Assembly: GCA_964600075.1 (NCBI GenBank)
Contig: CAZRIE010000065.1
Coordinates: 1-23,944 of the forward strand
From: CAZRIE01 sp964600075
Lineage (GTDB): Bacteria; Bacteroidota; Bacteroidia; Flavobacteriales; Flavobacteriaceae
Reading direction: 5' to 3'
Length of the DNA: 23,944 nt
Below, piece after piece: positions 1 through 7,103 of the stretch; position 1 is the first letter of the stretch, and each line of letters opens with the position of its first letter. The translations under genes were made by a program, and so were the position numbers. Below the pieces are notes generated by a model. The model saw nothing but the letters and a program-made list of their open reading frames with translations. It did no database searches and was not told the origin of the DNA.

Positions 1-66
1 ATTTTTCGTATGAAATTTTAACATTTTTAAAATCAAAACCAAACCAATTCTTAATTGAATCTTTGG

Positions 67-82
67 TATGGCTTATGCCATA
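67..82. other. Perfect hairpin overlapping the symporter stop codon
   Basis: TATGGC-TTAT-GCCATA is a perfect 6-bp stem with a 4-nt loop. On the minus strand the loop contains the TAA stop of the symporter. No T-run follows in the direction of transcription, so this is not a typical intrinsic terminator. It could end or stabilise the transcript, or be chance. Confidence 0.35.
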
Positions 83-1542
83 GGCCTTTTCTCTCGAATA
101 AGCCATAATCCTAAAAATGTCAACAAACCGTTTATGGGTAGCAGTTCATACCCCACTTTGTAGCCGTTAAGTCTTTCCGGCGGAATATTTGCAAGTATAT
201 AGATTAAAACTACAGCCGATAGCGCAACGATCCATACGTATTTATCTTTAATACTATGTTTGGTGAAAATACCAAAAGCGAACAGACCCAGTAACGGTCC
301 GTAAGTATAGGTCGCAACCTGCAGCAGCCCATCGATAACGTTGGTGTCAAGAATGTGTTTGAAAAGAATCACCACTAAAATCAAAAGTACGCTCATGCCA
401 ATATGGGTGATTTTTCGAATTTTCTTTTGGTCTTGTTCCGGTTTCTTCTCAATACTAAGAAAATCAACACAGAACGAGGTGGTCAAAGAAGTCAGTGCAC
501 TATCTGCACTACTGTAGGCAGCGGCGATGAGGCCCAACATAAAAGTTATGGCGACTACCATTCCAAGACCACTATTCAATGCGATTTCCGGGAAAAGTAA
601 ATCAGATTTTGGTTGCCCGTCCATTAGGGGTGTTGTAATATCGAACCTTTCTGCATAAATGAAAAGTAAGGCTCCCAGTAAAAGAAAAACGAAGTTCACC
701 ACTATCAGTACCAAACTAAAGGAAACTACATTTTTCTGAGCATCTTTCAGCGATTTGCAGGTAAGGTTTTTTTGCATCATATCTTGGTCTAGCCCCGTCA
801 TACATATGGTAATGAACATGCCTCCCAAAAACGATTTAATAAAATGATTCTTATCGAAAAAATCATCGGTAAACAGTATTTTGTTGTATTGCTTTAATTC
901 ATCTGAAGCCAAAAACTCGGCAAAACTCCAATCGAGTTTTTGGTTGATAAAGTAAATGGAAAGTCCTACGGATAGTAACATAAATGCAGTTTGAAGCGTA
1001 TCTGTCCATACTATGGTTTTTATACCGCCGCGAAATGTGTAGATCCAAATCAAGAGAATAGAAAGAGTTACGGTTATCTCAAAGCGTATTCCCAAATCAT
1101 CGAAAACGAACTGCTGAAGCACTATGGCGACCAAGAATAAGCGAAAGGATGCCCCAAGTACTCGGGAAACGAAGAAAGATATGGCACCCACTTTATAACT
1201 TACGATACCGAAACGCTTTTCGAGATATTCATAAATTGAGGTAACGTTTAGTTTATAATATATAGGAAGTAAAACATAGGCGATAACAAAATATCCTGCC
1301 AGATACCCAAAAACAACCTGCATATAGCTGAACTCAGATGCTTCTACCCAACCCGGCACAGATATAAAGGTCACCCCTGACAGCGATGCGCCTACCATTC
1401 CAAAGGCTACTAGGTACCAAGGCGAAGATTTTCCTGCTTTAAAGAAGTCGAGGTTCGAATCGTTTTTCCCTGTAAAATAAGAGATTGTAAGCAACAGTAG
1501 AAAGTAGCCTCCAATGAGAAGAAGGATGTGGGTCGGTGTCAT
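73..1542 (-). CDS. Sodium:solute symporter (SSS family)
   Basis: A 489-aa polytopic membrane protein with about 13 hydrophobic segments along its length. The N-terminal region has the SSS-family layout: a first membrane helix, a short loop with FFKAGKSSPWYLVAFGM, then a glycine/serine-rich helix (GASLSGVTFISVPGW, about residues 51-65). SSS proteins use the Na+ gradient to import sugars, amino acids, vitamins or sialic acid across the inner membrane; the substrate cannot be read from sequence. The ATG at 1542 is the natural start and the length is normal for the family. It is transcribed divergently from recR across a 68-nt spacer filled by a heptamer array. No sugar-catabolism gene adjoins it, so context does not suggest a substrate. 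The family call is firm; specificity is unknown. Confidence 0.9.
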   Translation of the reverse strand: MTPTHILLLIGGYFLLLLTISYFTGKNDSNLDFFKAGKSSPWYLVAFGMVGASLSGVTFISVPGWVEASEFSYMQVVFGYLAGYFVIAYVLLPIYYKLNVTSIYEYLEKRFGIVSYKVGAISFFVSRVLGASFRLFLVAIVLQQFVFDDLGIRFEITVTLSILLIWIYTFRGGIKTIVWTDTLQTAFMLLSVGLSIYFINQKLDWSFAEFLASDELKQYNKILFTDDFFDKNHFIKSFLGGMFITICMTGLDQDMMQKNLTCKSLKDAQKNVVSFSLVLIVVNFVFLLLGALLFIYAERFDITTPLMDGQPKSDLLFPEIALNSGLGMVVAITFMLGLIAAAYSSADSALTSLTTSFCVDFLSIEKKPEQDQKKIRKITHIGMSVLLILVVILFKHILDTNVIDGLLQVATYTYGPLLGLFAFGIFTKHSIKDKYVWIVALSAVVLIYILANIPPERLNGYKVGYELLPINGLLTFLGLWLIREKRPMA

Positions 1543-1560
1543 ACTATATAAATTGAAATC

Positions 1561-1602
1561 GCAAAATACAAAATCTTAAATCGTAAATCTAAAATCGTAA
1601 AT
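1561..1602. repeat. Heptamer tandem array, consensus NNNAAAT, six units
   Basis: Six consecutive 7-nt units end in AAAT: GCAAAAT, ACAAAAT, CTTAAAT, CGTAAAT, CTAAAAT, CGTAAAT. The array fills most of the 68-nt divergent spacer between the symporter and recR. Its last unit runs into TTG and so forms the probable recR -7 element. The first three bases of each unit vary while the AAAT core is fixed. Confidence 0.75.
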
Positions 1603-1605
1603 TTG
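1598..1605 (+). promoter_or_regulatory. Bacteroidota -7 promoter element for recR (possibly leaderless)
   Basis: TAAATTTG is an exact match to the Bacteroidota sigma-A -7 consensus TAnnTTTG. It ends 5 nt before the recR ATG, so transcription would start at or within a few bases of the start codon and give a leaderless or nearly leaderless mRNA. No clear -33 TTG was found at normal spacing because the heptamer array occupies that position. Confidence 0.55.
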
Positions 1606-1610
1606 CAATT

Positions 1611-2231
1611 ATGGATTTTTCTTCAAAACTTCTTGAAAACGCGGTCTATGAAATGTCGCAGTTGCCGGGTATTGGCAAACGTACCGCTCTACGTTTGGTA
1701 TTACATTTATTAAAACAGCCCGAAGAGCGGACGAGCAGATTGTCGGCTGCCTTGGAAAACCTAAGAAAGAAAATCAAGTTATGTAAAAACTGCCATAGTA
1801 TCTCCGATGTTGAACTTTGCGAAATATGTGCCAGTCCAAAGAGAGATAGAAGCCTGGTCTGTGTTGTAGAAGATATTCGTGATGTGATGGCAATCGAAAA
1901 TACCAGCCAATATAAAGGCCTTTACCACGTTTTGGGAGGTAAGATTTCTCCCATGGAAGGCATAGGGCCACAAGAACTTACGATAATTTCTTTGGTTGAA
2001 AAGGCGAGGCAAGGTGAAATAAAAGAACTTATTTTTGCATTGAGCTCTACGATGGAAGGTGACACTACCAATTTCTATATCTATAAGCAATTAGAAGGAT
2101 GCGATATCAGTACCTCTACAATTGCAAGAGGTATTTCTGTAGGCGATGAGCTAGAGTACGCCGATGAGGTGACTTTGGGTAGAAGTATTTTAAATCGCAT
2201 TCCTTTTGAGGGCTCATTGAAAGCGAATTAA
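1611..2231 (+). CDS. recR: Recombination mediator protein RecR
   Basis: A 206-aa protein, normal for RecR. It acts with RecF/RecO to load RecA onto gapped single-stranded DNA. In order: an N-terminal helix-hairpin-helix (LPGIGKRTALRL, about 18-29), a four-cysteine zinc finger (C58, C61, C70, C73), a Toprim domain starting near residue 83 (VCVVEDIRDV), and a C-terminal helicase-fold segment (ALSSTMEGD). All expected motifs are intact. Promoter evidence places transcription initiation essentially at the ATG. The E2 subunit gene follows after 83 nt with its own -7 element, so the two are probably separate transcription units. Confidence 0.97.
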   Translation: MDFSSKLLENAVYEMSQLPGIGKRTALRLVLHLLKQPEERTSRLSAALENLRKKIKLCKNCHSISDVELCEICASPKRDRSLVCVVEDIRDVMAIENTSQYKGLYHVLGGKISPMEGIGPQELTIISLVEKARQGEIKELIFALSSTMEGDTTNFYIYKQLEGCDISTSTIARGISVGDELEYADEVTLGRSILNRIPFEGSLKAN

Positions 2232-2269
2232 AGCATGCGATAAACGTAAGGGTTGGGTGTTTTTTTTGG

Positions 2270-2277
2270 TATTTTTG
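2270..2277 (+). promoter_or_regulatory. Bacteroidota -7 promoter element for the E2 gene
   Basis: TATTTTTG matches TAnnTTTG exactly and is followed by CAG. It lies 37 nt before the ATG at 2315, leaving a short leader. A -33 TTG at ideal spacing is not evident. Confidence 0.5.
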
Positions 2278-2314
2278 CAGCTAAATCAGCATAATACAAT
2301 TATAAAATAGGAAT

Positions 2315-3685
2315 ATGTCAAAGTTTGAACTGAAGTTGCCACGTATGGGAGAAAGTGTTGCAGAGGCAACATTGACTACTTGGCTTAAAGAAGTCGGTGA
2401 TACTATTGAATTGGATGAACCTATTTTTGAAATAGCTACGGATAAAGTAGATTCAGAAGTTCCTAGTGAGGTTGAAGGTGTTCTTGTGGAACGCCTTTTT
2501 GAAGTAGACGATATCATCAGTGTAGGTCAGACCGTAGCAGTAATAGATACGAACGGAGAGGCTATTTCTTCAAATACCCAACAAGCAGTTACCACAAAAA
2601 GCGCAGAGCTAAATGAGAATCATGAAGAGGCTGCCGTCTTGGTCGAAGAGACCTTTAAAATTGCAAAAGAAACGGCAAGTACACCAGTTCATCAACCTGA
2701 TATTTCTAAGATAACTTCTGAACGGTTCTATTCGCCTTTGGTTAAAAATATTGCCAAACAAGAAGATATTTCCATAAGTGAACTTGATACAATTGTAGGT
2801 ACTGGAAAAGAAGGTCGTGTGACGAAGAACGATATTCTCGCCTACCTTGAGAATGGCAAATCGAGTGCTTTTGAAACTATCGAGCCAACGTCTAAAAAAG
2901 AGGAAACCGTAGTTCTCCGGCATATCGAACCTCATATTAGTGAAAAACCAAAAGTTTCTGAGGTACGGTCTGCCGAAGGCGGAGAGATCATAGAAATGAC
3001 TCGTACGGGCAAGTTGATTGCCAAACATATGGTAGAAAGCGTTTTGACCTCTGCGCATGTACAGAGTTTTATCGAAGTCGATGTGACTAATATCGTAAAC
3101 TGGCGCAATAAAGTCAAAGATGCTTTCGAAAGACAGGAAGGCGAAAAACTCACTTTTACGCCCATTTTTATGGAAGCTGTCGCAAAAGCCTTGAAGAAAT
3201 ACCCGATGATGAATATCTCTTTAGTCGGCGATACCGTAATCAGGAAAAAGAATATTAATATCGGAATGGCCGCCGCAATGCCCGACGGTAACCTGATTGT
3301 GCCCGTTATTAAAAATGCAGATCAATTGAATCTTGTCGGTATGGCAAAGGTTGTGAACGATTTGGCCTCCCGCTCAAGGGAAAATCGATTAAAGCCTGAT
3401 GAGGTACAAGATGGTACGTACACCGTCACCAATGTTGGCACTTTTGGCAGTGTTTTCGGTACACCGATTATTAATCAGCCCCAAGTGGGAATATTGGCCT
3501 TAGGCGCTATTCGTAAGATACCTTCGGTAATCGAGACCGATGAGGGCGATTTTATCGGTATCCGAAGTAAAATGTATTTATCCCACAGCTACGACCACCG
3601 TGTGGTTAACGGTGCTTTGGGAAGTATGTTCGCCAAGACGGTCTGTGATTATTTAGAAGCATGGGATAGCGATAGAGAAATATAA
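2315..3685 (+). CDS. 2-oxo acid dehydrogenase E2 subunit (dihydrolipoamide acyltransferase)
   Basis: A 456-aa E2 core subunit, probably of a branched-chain or pyruvate-type 2-oxo acid dehydrogenase complex. E2 moves acyl groups from E1 to CoA on a lipoyl arm in the cytoplasm. Domains: one lipoyl domain (about 1-80) with lipoylated lysine K44 in ATDKVDSEVPSE; an acidic flexible linker; a peripheral subunit-binding domain (about 138-178); a second linker; and a catalytic acyltransferase domain (about 225-456). The active-site motif reads DHRVVNG (H428 to N432), where the family consensus is HxxxDG, so the usual Asp is Asn. The catalytic His is present. No E1 or E3 gene lies beside it, as is common in flavobacteria. 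Which 2-oxo acid is used is not clear from sequence alone. Confidence 0.9.
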   Translation: MSKFELKLPRMGESVAEATLTTWLKEVGDTIELDEPIFEIATDKVDSEVPSEVEGVLVERLFEVDDIISVGQTVAVIDTNGEAISSNTQQAVTTKSAELNENHEEAAVLVEETFKIAKETASTPVHQPDISKITSERFYSPLVKNIAKQEDISISELDTIVGTGKEGRVTKNDILAYLENGKSSAFETIEPTSKKEETVVLRHIEPHISEKPKVSEVRSAEGGEIIEMTRTGKLIAKHMVESVLTSAHVQSFIEVDVTNIVNWRNKVKDAFERQEGEKLTFTPIFMEAVAKALKKYPMMNISLVGDTVIRKKNINIGMAAAMPDGNLIVPVIKNADQLNLVGMAKVVNDLASRSRENRLKPDEVQDGTYTVTNVGTFGSVFGTPIINQPQVGILALGAIRKIPSVIETDEGDFIGIRSKMYLSHSYDHRVVNGALGSMFAKTVCDYLEAWDSDREI

Positions 3686-3782
3686 AGCAGACTAATAGTT
3701 CATTTTGTATTTACATAATCCGCAAAGAATGTCATTATAGATTTTTGATTACCCAATAATTTACGGCTTTAGTGGGCTCTTT

Positions 3783-3804
3783 TGGTATTAACAAATTGAT
3801 ACCA
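3783..3804. promoter_or_regulatory. Inverted repeat upstream of the barrel-protein promoter
   Basis: TGGTAT and ATACCA form perfect 6-nt arms around a 10-nt spacer; two more A-T pairs can form inside. It lies 22 nt upstream of the predicted -7 element at 3826, a position suited to an operator. Its function is inferred from position only. Confidence 0.35.
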
Positions 3805-3825
3805 CTTATTTAGCGTGTTTGATTT

Positions 3826-3833
3826 TAACTTTG
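3826..3833 (+). promoter_or_regulatory. Bacteroidota -7 promoter element for the barrel-protein gene
   Basis: TAACTTTG matches TAnnTTTG exactly. It lies downstream of the upstream GTG (3815) and 17 nt before the ATG at 3851, which supports 3851 as the translation start. Confidence 0.5.
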
Positions 3834-3850
3834 AAGCTTTCCGAACCAAA

Positions 3851-5122
3851 ATGCCGAAAAAACCATTTAAACTTTCCAAGTTAGTTATCGGAAAGTTGGT
3901 GCACTTCTTTTTTTTGCTATTACCATTGTTCATCATTGCTCAAGAGGAGGATGATGGAAAAAAAGCCCCCATGCGTTTGTTCATAGATTGTAATTGTGAT
4001 AAAAACTTTTTACGCCAAGAAATAAAGTTTGTGGGTCACGTTCGTGACCAATCACTGGCAAATATTAAGCTGTTCATTTATGACATTACAAATGGTAGTG
4101 GCGGGCGCACCTATAATTTGGAATTTGAGGGCACAGACGACTATAAAGATATATTCGGAAAGTTAGGCTACGACACCACCGCGAACATGACCGATGACGA
4201 GGTGCGAAGGGGGCTTTTGAAGAAAGTACAGTCAGGCCTTTTACAGTATGTACTTCAATCGGGTCTTGCAGATGATATCATATATACCGTGAACAGCGAT
4301 GGCACTGGAAATGAGCAGGAAATCGATTTCACCGACCCATGGAACAACTGGATCTTTGAAGTATTCGGTGCGGCCAAGCTAGATAAGGAATCGAGTAGAG
4401 AACAATTCGAGTATAGAGCTGGTTTCGAAAGTGACCATGTTACTGACAAATTACGTATTCGTACCGATATATCTCTATCTCAGGCGAATAGTGAATTTGA
4501 AAGTGATGGAGAAACCTTTACCAGTGAAAAGTTTCGGTATTCGGCCGATGGTAGTATTGTCGCAAGTCTGTCAGATCATTGGTCAACCGGTATTTTTGCA
4601 GGTGGTCGCCACGACACCTTCAACAACTTAGATTTTAGTTATTATTTTCAACCGGCTATCGAATACAATATTTTTCCATATCGTGAGGTGCTACGCCGAG
4701 AAATTGTTTTTGCCTATAAAATCGGTTATTTTCATAACGACTATATCGAACCTACCATATTCGGATTGCTTAAAGAGGGCGTTTTCAACCATTCATTAGA
4801 TGTTCAACTGCGTTACAGACAACAATGGGGCAATATGTATGCGAGACTAAGGGGCTCGACTTTTTTAAATGATTTTTCTAAATATAGGATCCAATTGACC
4901 AACAGCCTATCGGTACGTTTGTTCAAAGGGCTTGCCATTCGTTTTTCGGGCAATTTTGAAATAATACGAGATCAGATTAACCTTCCCGCTGGCGATGCCT
5001 CCTTAGAAGATGTACTCTTACAACAAAAGCAGATCGCTACCGATTTTGAACTGGGTTTTAGCATTGGACTCAGTTATACTTTTGGTTCCGCTTTCAACAA
5101 TGTAATCAATACGAGGCTTTAA
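3851..5122 (+). CDS. Predicted outer-membrane beta-barrel protein of unknown function (DUF481-like)
   Basis: A 423-aa protein from the ATG at 3851. A longer reading from GTG 3815 adds 12 residues ahead of the signal peptide and would start upstream of the predicted promoter. Residues 1-31 form a signal peptide with a basic N-terminus, a hydrophobic run (FFFLLLPLFII) and cleavage near AQ. A soluble N-terminal domain (about 32-165) carries RLFIDCNCDKNFLRQEI and a GGRTYNLEFEG strand. The remaining ~250 residues alternate polar and aromatic/hydrophobic positions in many short strands and end in an L residue, as expected for a barrel resembling DUF481 proteins. I recognise the general type, common in Bacteroidota, but no tested role. 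It stands alone with its own promoter. Confidence 0.7.
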   Translation: MPKKPFKLSKLVIGKLVHFFFLLLPLFIIAQEEDDGKKAPMRLFIDCNCDKNFLRQEIKFVGHVRDQSLANIKLFIYDITNGSGGRTYNLEFEGTDDYKDIFGKLGYDTTANMTDDEVRRGLLKKVQSGLLQYVLQSGLADDIIYTVNSDGTGNEQEIDFTDPWNNWIFEVFGAAKLDKESSREQFEYRAGFESDHVTDKLRIRTDISLSQANSEFESDGETFTSEKFRYSADGSIVASLSDHWSTGIFAGGRHDTFNNLDFSYYFQPAIEYNIFPYREVLRREIVFAYKIGYFHNDYIEPTIFGLLKEGVFNHSLDVQLRYRQQWGNMYARLRGSTFLNDFSKYRIQLTNSLSVRLFKGLAIRFSGNFEIIRDQINLPAGDASLEDVLLQQKQIATDFELGFSIGLSYTFGSAFNNVINTRL

Positions 5123-5187
5123 TTCCATACGGTTTTTAGGTATATCAATAATGTACTAGAATCATTTCACCAAACCTTCGTAAATCC

Positions 5188-5195
5188 TATCTTTG
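5188..5195 (+). promoter_or_regulatory. Bacteroidota -7 promoter element for the exonuclease gene
   Basis: TATCTTTG matches TAnnTTTG exactly, 19 nt before the ATG at 5215. No -33 TTG was seen at the usual distance. Confidence 0.5.
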
Positions 5196-5214
5196 TAACA
5201 AACAACCGCAAAGC

Positions 5215-5991
5215 ATGGAATTGAAGCTCACCAGACCCATCTGTTTTTTTGATTTGGAAACCACTGGCACCAATGTTGCCAAAGACCGTATTGTGGAGAT
5301 TTCAATTCTAAAAATTTTTCCGAATGGGAACAAAGAAAGCAAGACGTGGTTGGTGAATCCAGAGATGCAGATTCCAGACGAGGTAGTTGCCATTCACGGT
5401 ATCTCCAACGAAAAGGTAGCCAACGAACCTACTTTTAAGGACCTTTCCAAAGAAATCTATGGCATGATAAAGGACAGCGATTTAGGTGGATTCAATTCCG
5501 ATCGTTTTGATATTCCGTTATTGGCCGAAGAAATGCTGCGGACCGATATCGATTTTGATATGAAGACCGCAGTTTCCGTCGATGTACAGACAATTTTCCA
5601 CAAGAAGGAAAAACGCACTTTGGGAGCAGCTTACAAATTTTATTGCGACAAAGAGTTGACTGATGCCCACAGCGCCGAAGCCGATACCAATGCCACCTAC
5701 GAAGTTTTATTATCGCAACTGGATAGATACCCAGACTTGGAAAATAATATAAAGAAACTAGCAGCGTTCTCGACCCATCGCCAATTCGCCGATTTTGCAG
5801 GCTTTCTGGGCTATGACGAAGACGGTGAGGAAATATTCTCCTTCGGAAAGCATAAGGGAAAAAAAGTATTGGACGTTTTGGAAAAAGAACCGGGTTATTT
5901 CGGTTGGATTTTAAATGCCGATTTTCCTTTGTACACTAAAAAAGTGTTGACCCAGATAAAATTGAGCCAGTTGAACAATAAGCTAGGTTAA
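5215..5991 (+). CDS. DEDDh 3'-5' exonuclease (DnaQ-like) with ExoX-type C-terminal domain
   Basis: A 258-aa protein. Residues 1-170 form an RNase T/DnaQ-type exonuclease with all catalytic acids visible: FDLETTG (D13, E15), FNSDRFDIPLL (D99) and AHSAEAD (H152, D157). These bind two metal ions for 3'-to-5' hydrolysis of nucleic acid. A C-terminal module (about 185-258) contains FSFGKHKGK followed by YFGWIL, which resembles the small C-terminal domain of exonuclease X and DUF3820 proteins. The length and this domain argue against a true DNA polymerase III epsilon subunit; a repair or processing exonuclease is more likely. It precedes the FAH gene by 162 nt and has its own promoter. Confidence 0.88.
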   Translation: MELKLTRPICFFDLETTGTNVAKDRIVEISILKIFPNGNKESKTWLVNPEMQIPDEVVAIHGISNEKVANEPTFKDLSKEIYGMIKDSDLGGFNSDRFDIPLLAEEMLRTDIDFDMKTAVSVDVQTIFHKKEKRTLGAAYKFYCDKELTDAHSAEADTNATYEVLLSQLDRYPDLENNIKKLAAFSTHRQFADFAGFLGYDEDGEEIFSFGKHKGKKVLDVLEKEPGYFGWILNADFPLYTKKVLTQIKLSQLNNKLG

Positions 5992-6010
5992 GAAAATAGA
6001 TAAAAAATAT

Positions 6011-6055
6011 GCCTTTGGCAGTAGCCTTTGGTAGTGAAAAATTCAAAGTTCAAAA
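6011..6055. repeat. Short direct repeats in the exonuclease-FAH spacer
   Basis: A 13-nt unit GCCTTTGGCAGTA (6011-6023) is followed at once by GCCTTTGGTAGTG (6024-6036), 11 of 13 identical. Six bases later come two heptamers, TTCAAAG and TTCAAAA (6042-6055). The 162-nt spacer (5992-6153) holds no gene I can support. Confidence 0.5.
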
Positions 6056-6153
6056 CTACTTCGTAATTGGATTCAGCGCTCAGTGGTTTTTTCCTTAAAC
6101 CCAACTATTCAAGTCTATTCTCTCTTTTCTATGCTCTTTTACCCTTTAAGAAC

Positions 6154-6765
6154 ATGAAACTCATCTGCATAGGTCGCAACTATACCGACCATATTAATGA
6201 ACTTGCCAACGAACGTCCTGAAGAGCCTGTTGTATTTATTAAACCGGACTCTGCGATTCTTCCGATGGAACAGGATTTCTATATCCCCGAATTTTCAAAT
6301 GATGTACACTACGAGGTTGAAGTACTTGTGAAAATCAAAAAGGTCGGTAAGCATATCGATAAAAAATTTGCCCATACCTATTATGATGAAGTCGGATTGG
6401 GTATCGATTTTACGGCACGCGACCTACAATCAAAATTAAAGGAGAAAGGACTACCTTGGGAAAAGGCCAAAGGTTTCGATGGTGCGGCGGTTATAGGAAA
6501 GTGGCTTCCTAAAACAGATTTTAAAGATATCAACGACCTTAATTTTTCCCTATTAAAAAATGGACAAGAAGTACAAACGGGCAATACAAAGCTTATGCTG
6601 TGGGAGATAGACGAAATCGTTTCGTATGTGTCCCGATTTTTTACGCTGAAAAAGGGAGACATTATTTTTACAGGAACACCCTCCGGTGTTGGAAGAATTG
6701 CAACAAATGACTATCTTTCGGGCGTATTGGAAGGGCAAGAATTCTTTCATGTAAAAGTTAAATAA
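6154..6765 (+). CDS. Fumarylacetoacetate hydrolase (FAH) family protein
   Basis: A 203-aa protein, the size of single-domain FAH proteins such as YcgM and FAHD1, which hydrolyse acylpyruvates or decarboxylate oxaloacetate. The ATG at 6154 gives the family N-terminus MKLICIGRNYTDH; an in-frame upstream extension to 6067 adds residues unlike the family. Metal ligands are E54 and E56 (HYEVEV) and D85 (GIDFTARD). The conserved lysine segment (WEKAKGFDGA, about 102-111) and the substrate-binding loop TGTPSGVG (173-180) are intact. Its stop overlaps the start of the Hpt gene by 1 nt (TAATG), pointing to translational coupling. The exact substrate is unknown. Confidence 0.9.
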   Translation: MKLICIGRNYTDHINELANERPEEPVVFIKPDSAILPMEQDFYIPEFSNDVHYEVEVLVKIKKVGKHIDKKFAHTYYDEVGLGIDFTARDLQSKLKEKGLPWEKAKGFDGAAVIGKWLPKTDFKDINDLNFSLLKNGQEVQTGNTKLMLWEIDEIVSYVSRFFTLKKGDIIFTGTPSGVGRIATNDYLSGVLEGQEFFHVKVK

Positions 6766-7103
6766 TGATTTACAGTCTTGATAAAATCAATGAGATGGCC
6801 GAGGGAGATGAAGATTTCATCAATTCTGTAATCTCGGTATTTTTAGAAGAAGTGCCCCAAGATCTTGAGGATCTCGAAAATGCATTGAACCAAAAAAATC
6901 ATGATCAGGTCTATAAACTTGCCCATAAAATAAAGCCGAACGTTGATCTTTTGGGTATGGAGCAGACCCGCGAAACCGCGTTGCAGATGGAAACGTTGGG
7001 AAAGAACGAGGCCAGTATTTCCGAAATACAGCAAATATTTCCTATGCTAAAAAAAGACATCTATCAAGTCGTATCCGAACTTAAAAAAGACTTCCACCTT
7101 TAA
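6765..7103 (+). CDS. Histidine phosphotransfer (Hpt) domain protein
   Basis: A 112-aa stand-alone Hpt protein, predicted to be all-helical. The phosphoacceptor is H54 in KLAHKIKPNVDLLGM, matching the Hpt pattern AHxLKxxxxxxG. Such proteins carry phosphoryl groups between a hybrid histidine kinase and a response regulator in the cytoplasm. No kinase or regulator gene is adjacent. Its ATG overlaps the FAH stop and its stop overlaps the cinA start, each by 1 nt, so all three should be made together. Its signalling partners must be encoded elsewhere. Confidence 0.85.
   Translation: MIYSLDKINEMAEGDEDFINSVISVFLEEVPQDLEDLENALNQKNHDQVYKLAHKIKPNVDLLGMEQTRETALQMETLGKNEASISEIQQIFPMLKKDIYQVVSELKKDFHL

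Noticed and set aside
2609..3058. 149-codon minus-strand open frame inside the E2 gene
   Set aside because: Antisense to a clear E2 with intact domains; composition is that of a shadow frame.
3815..3850. GTG start for the barrel protein
   Set aside because: It lies upstream of the predicted -7 element and would put 12 residues ahead of the signal peptide.
4431..4631. 66-codon open frame inside the barrel-protein gene
   Set aside because: Out-of-frame shadow of a well-supported gene with a signal peptide and barrel pattern.
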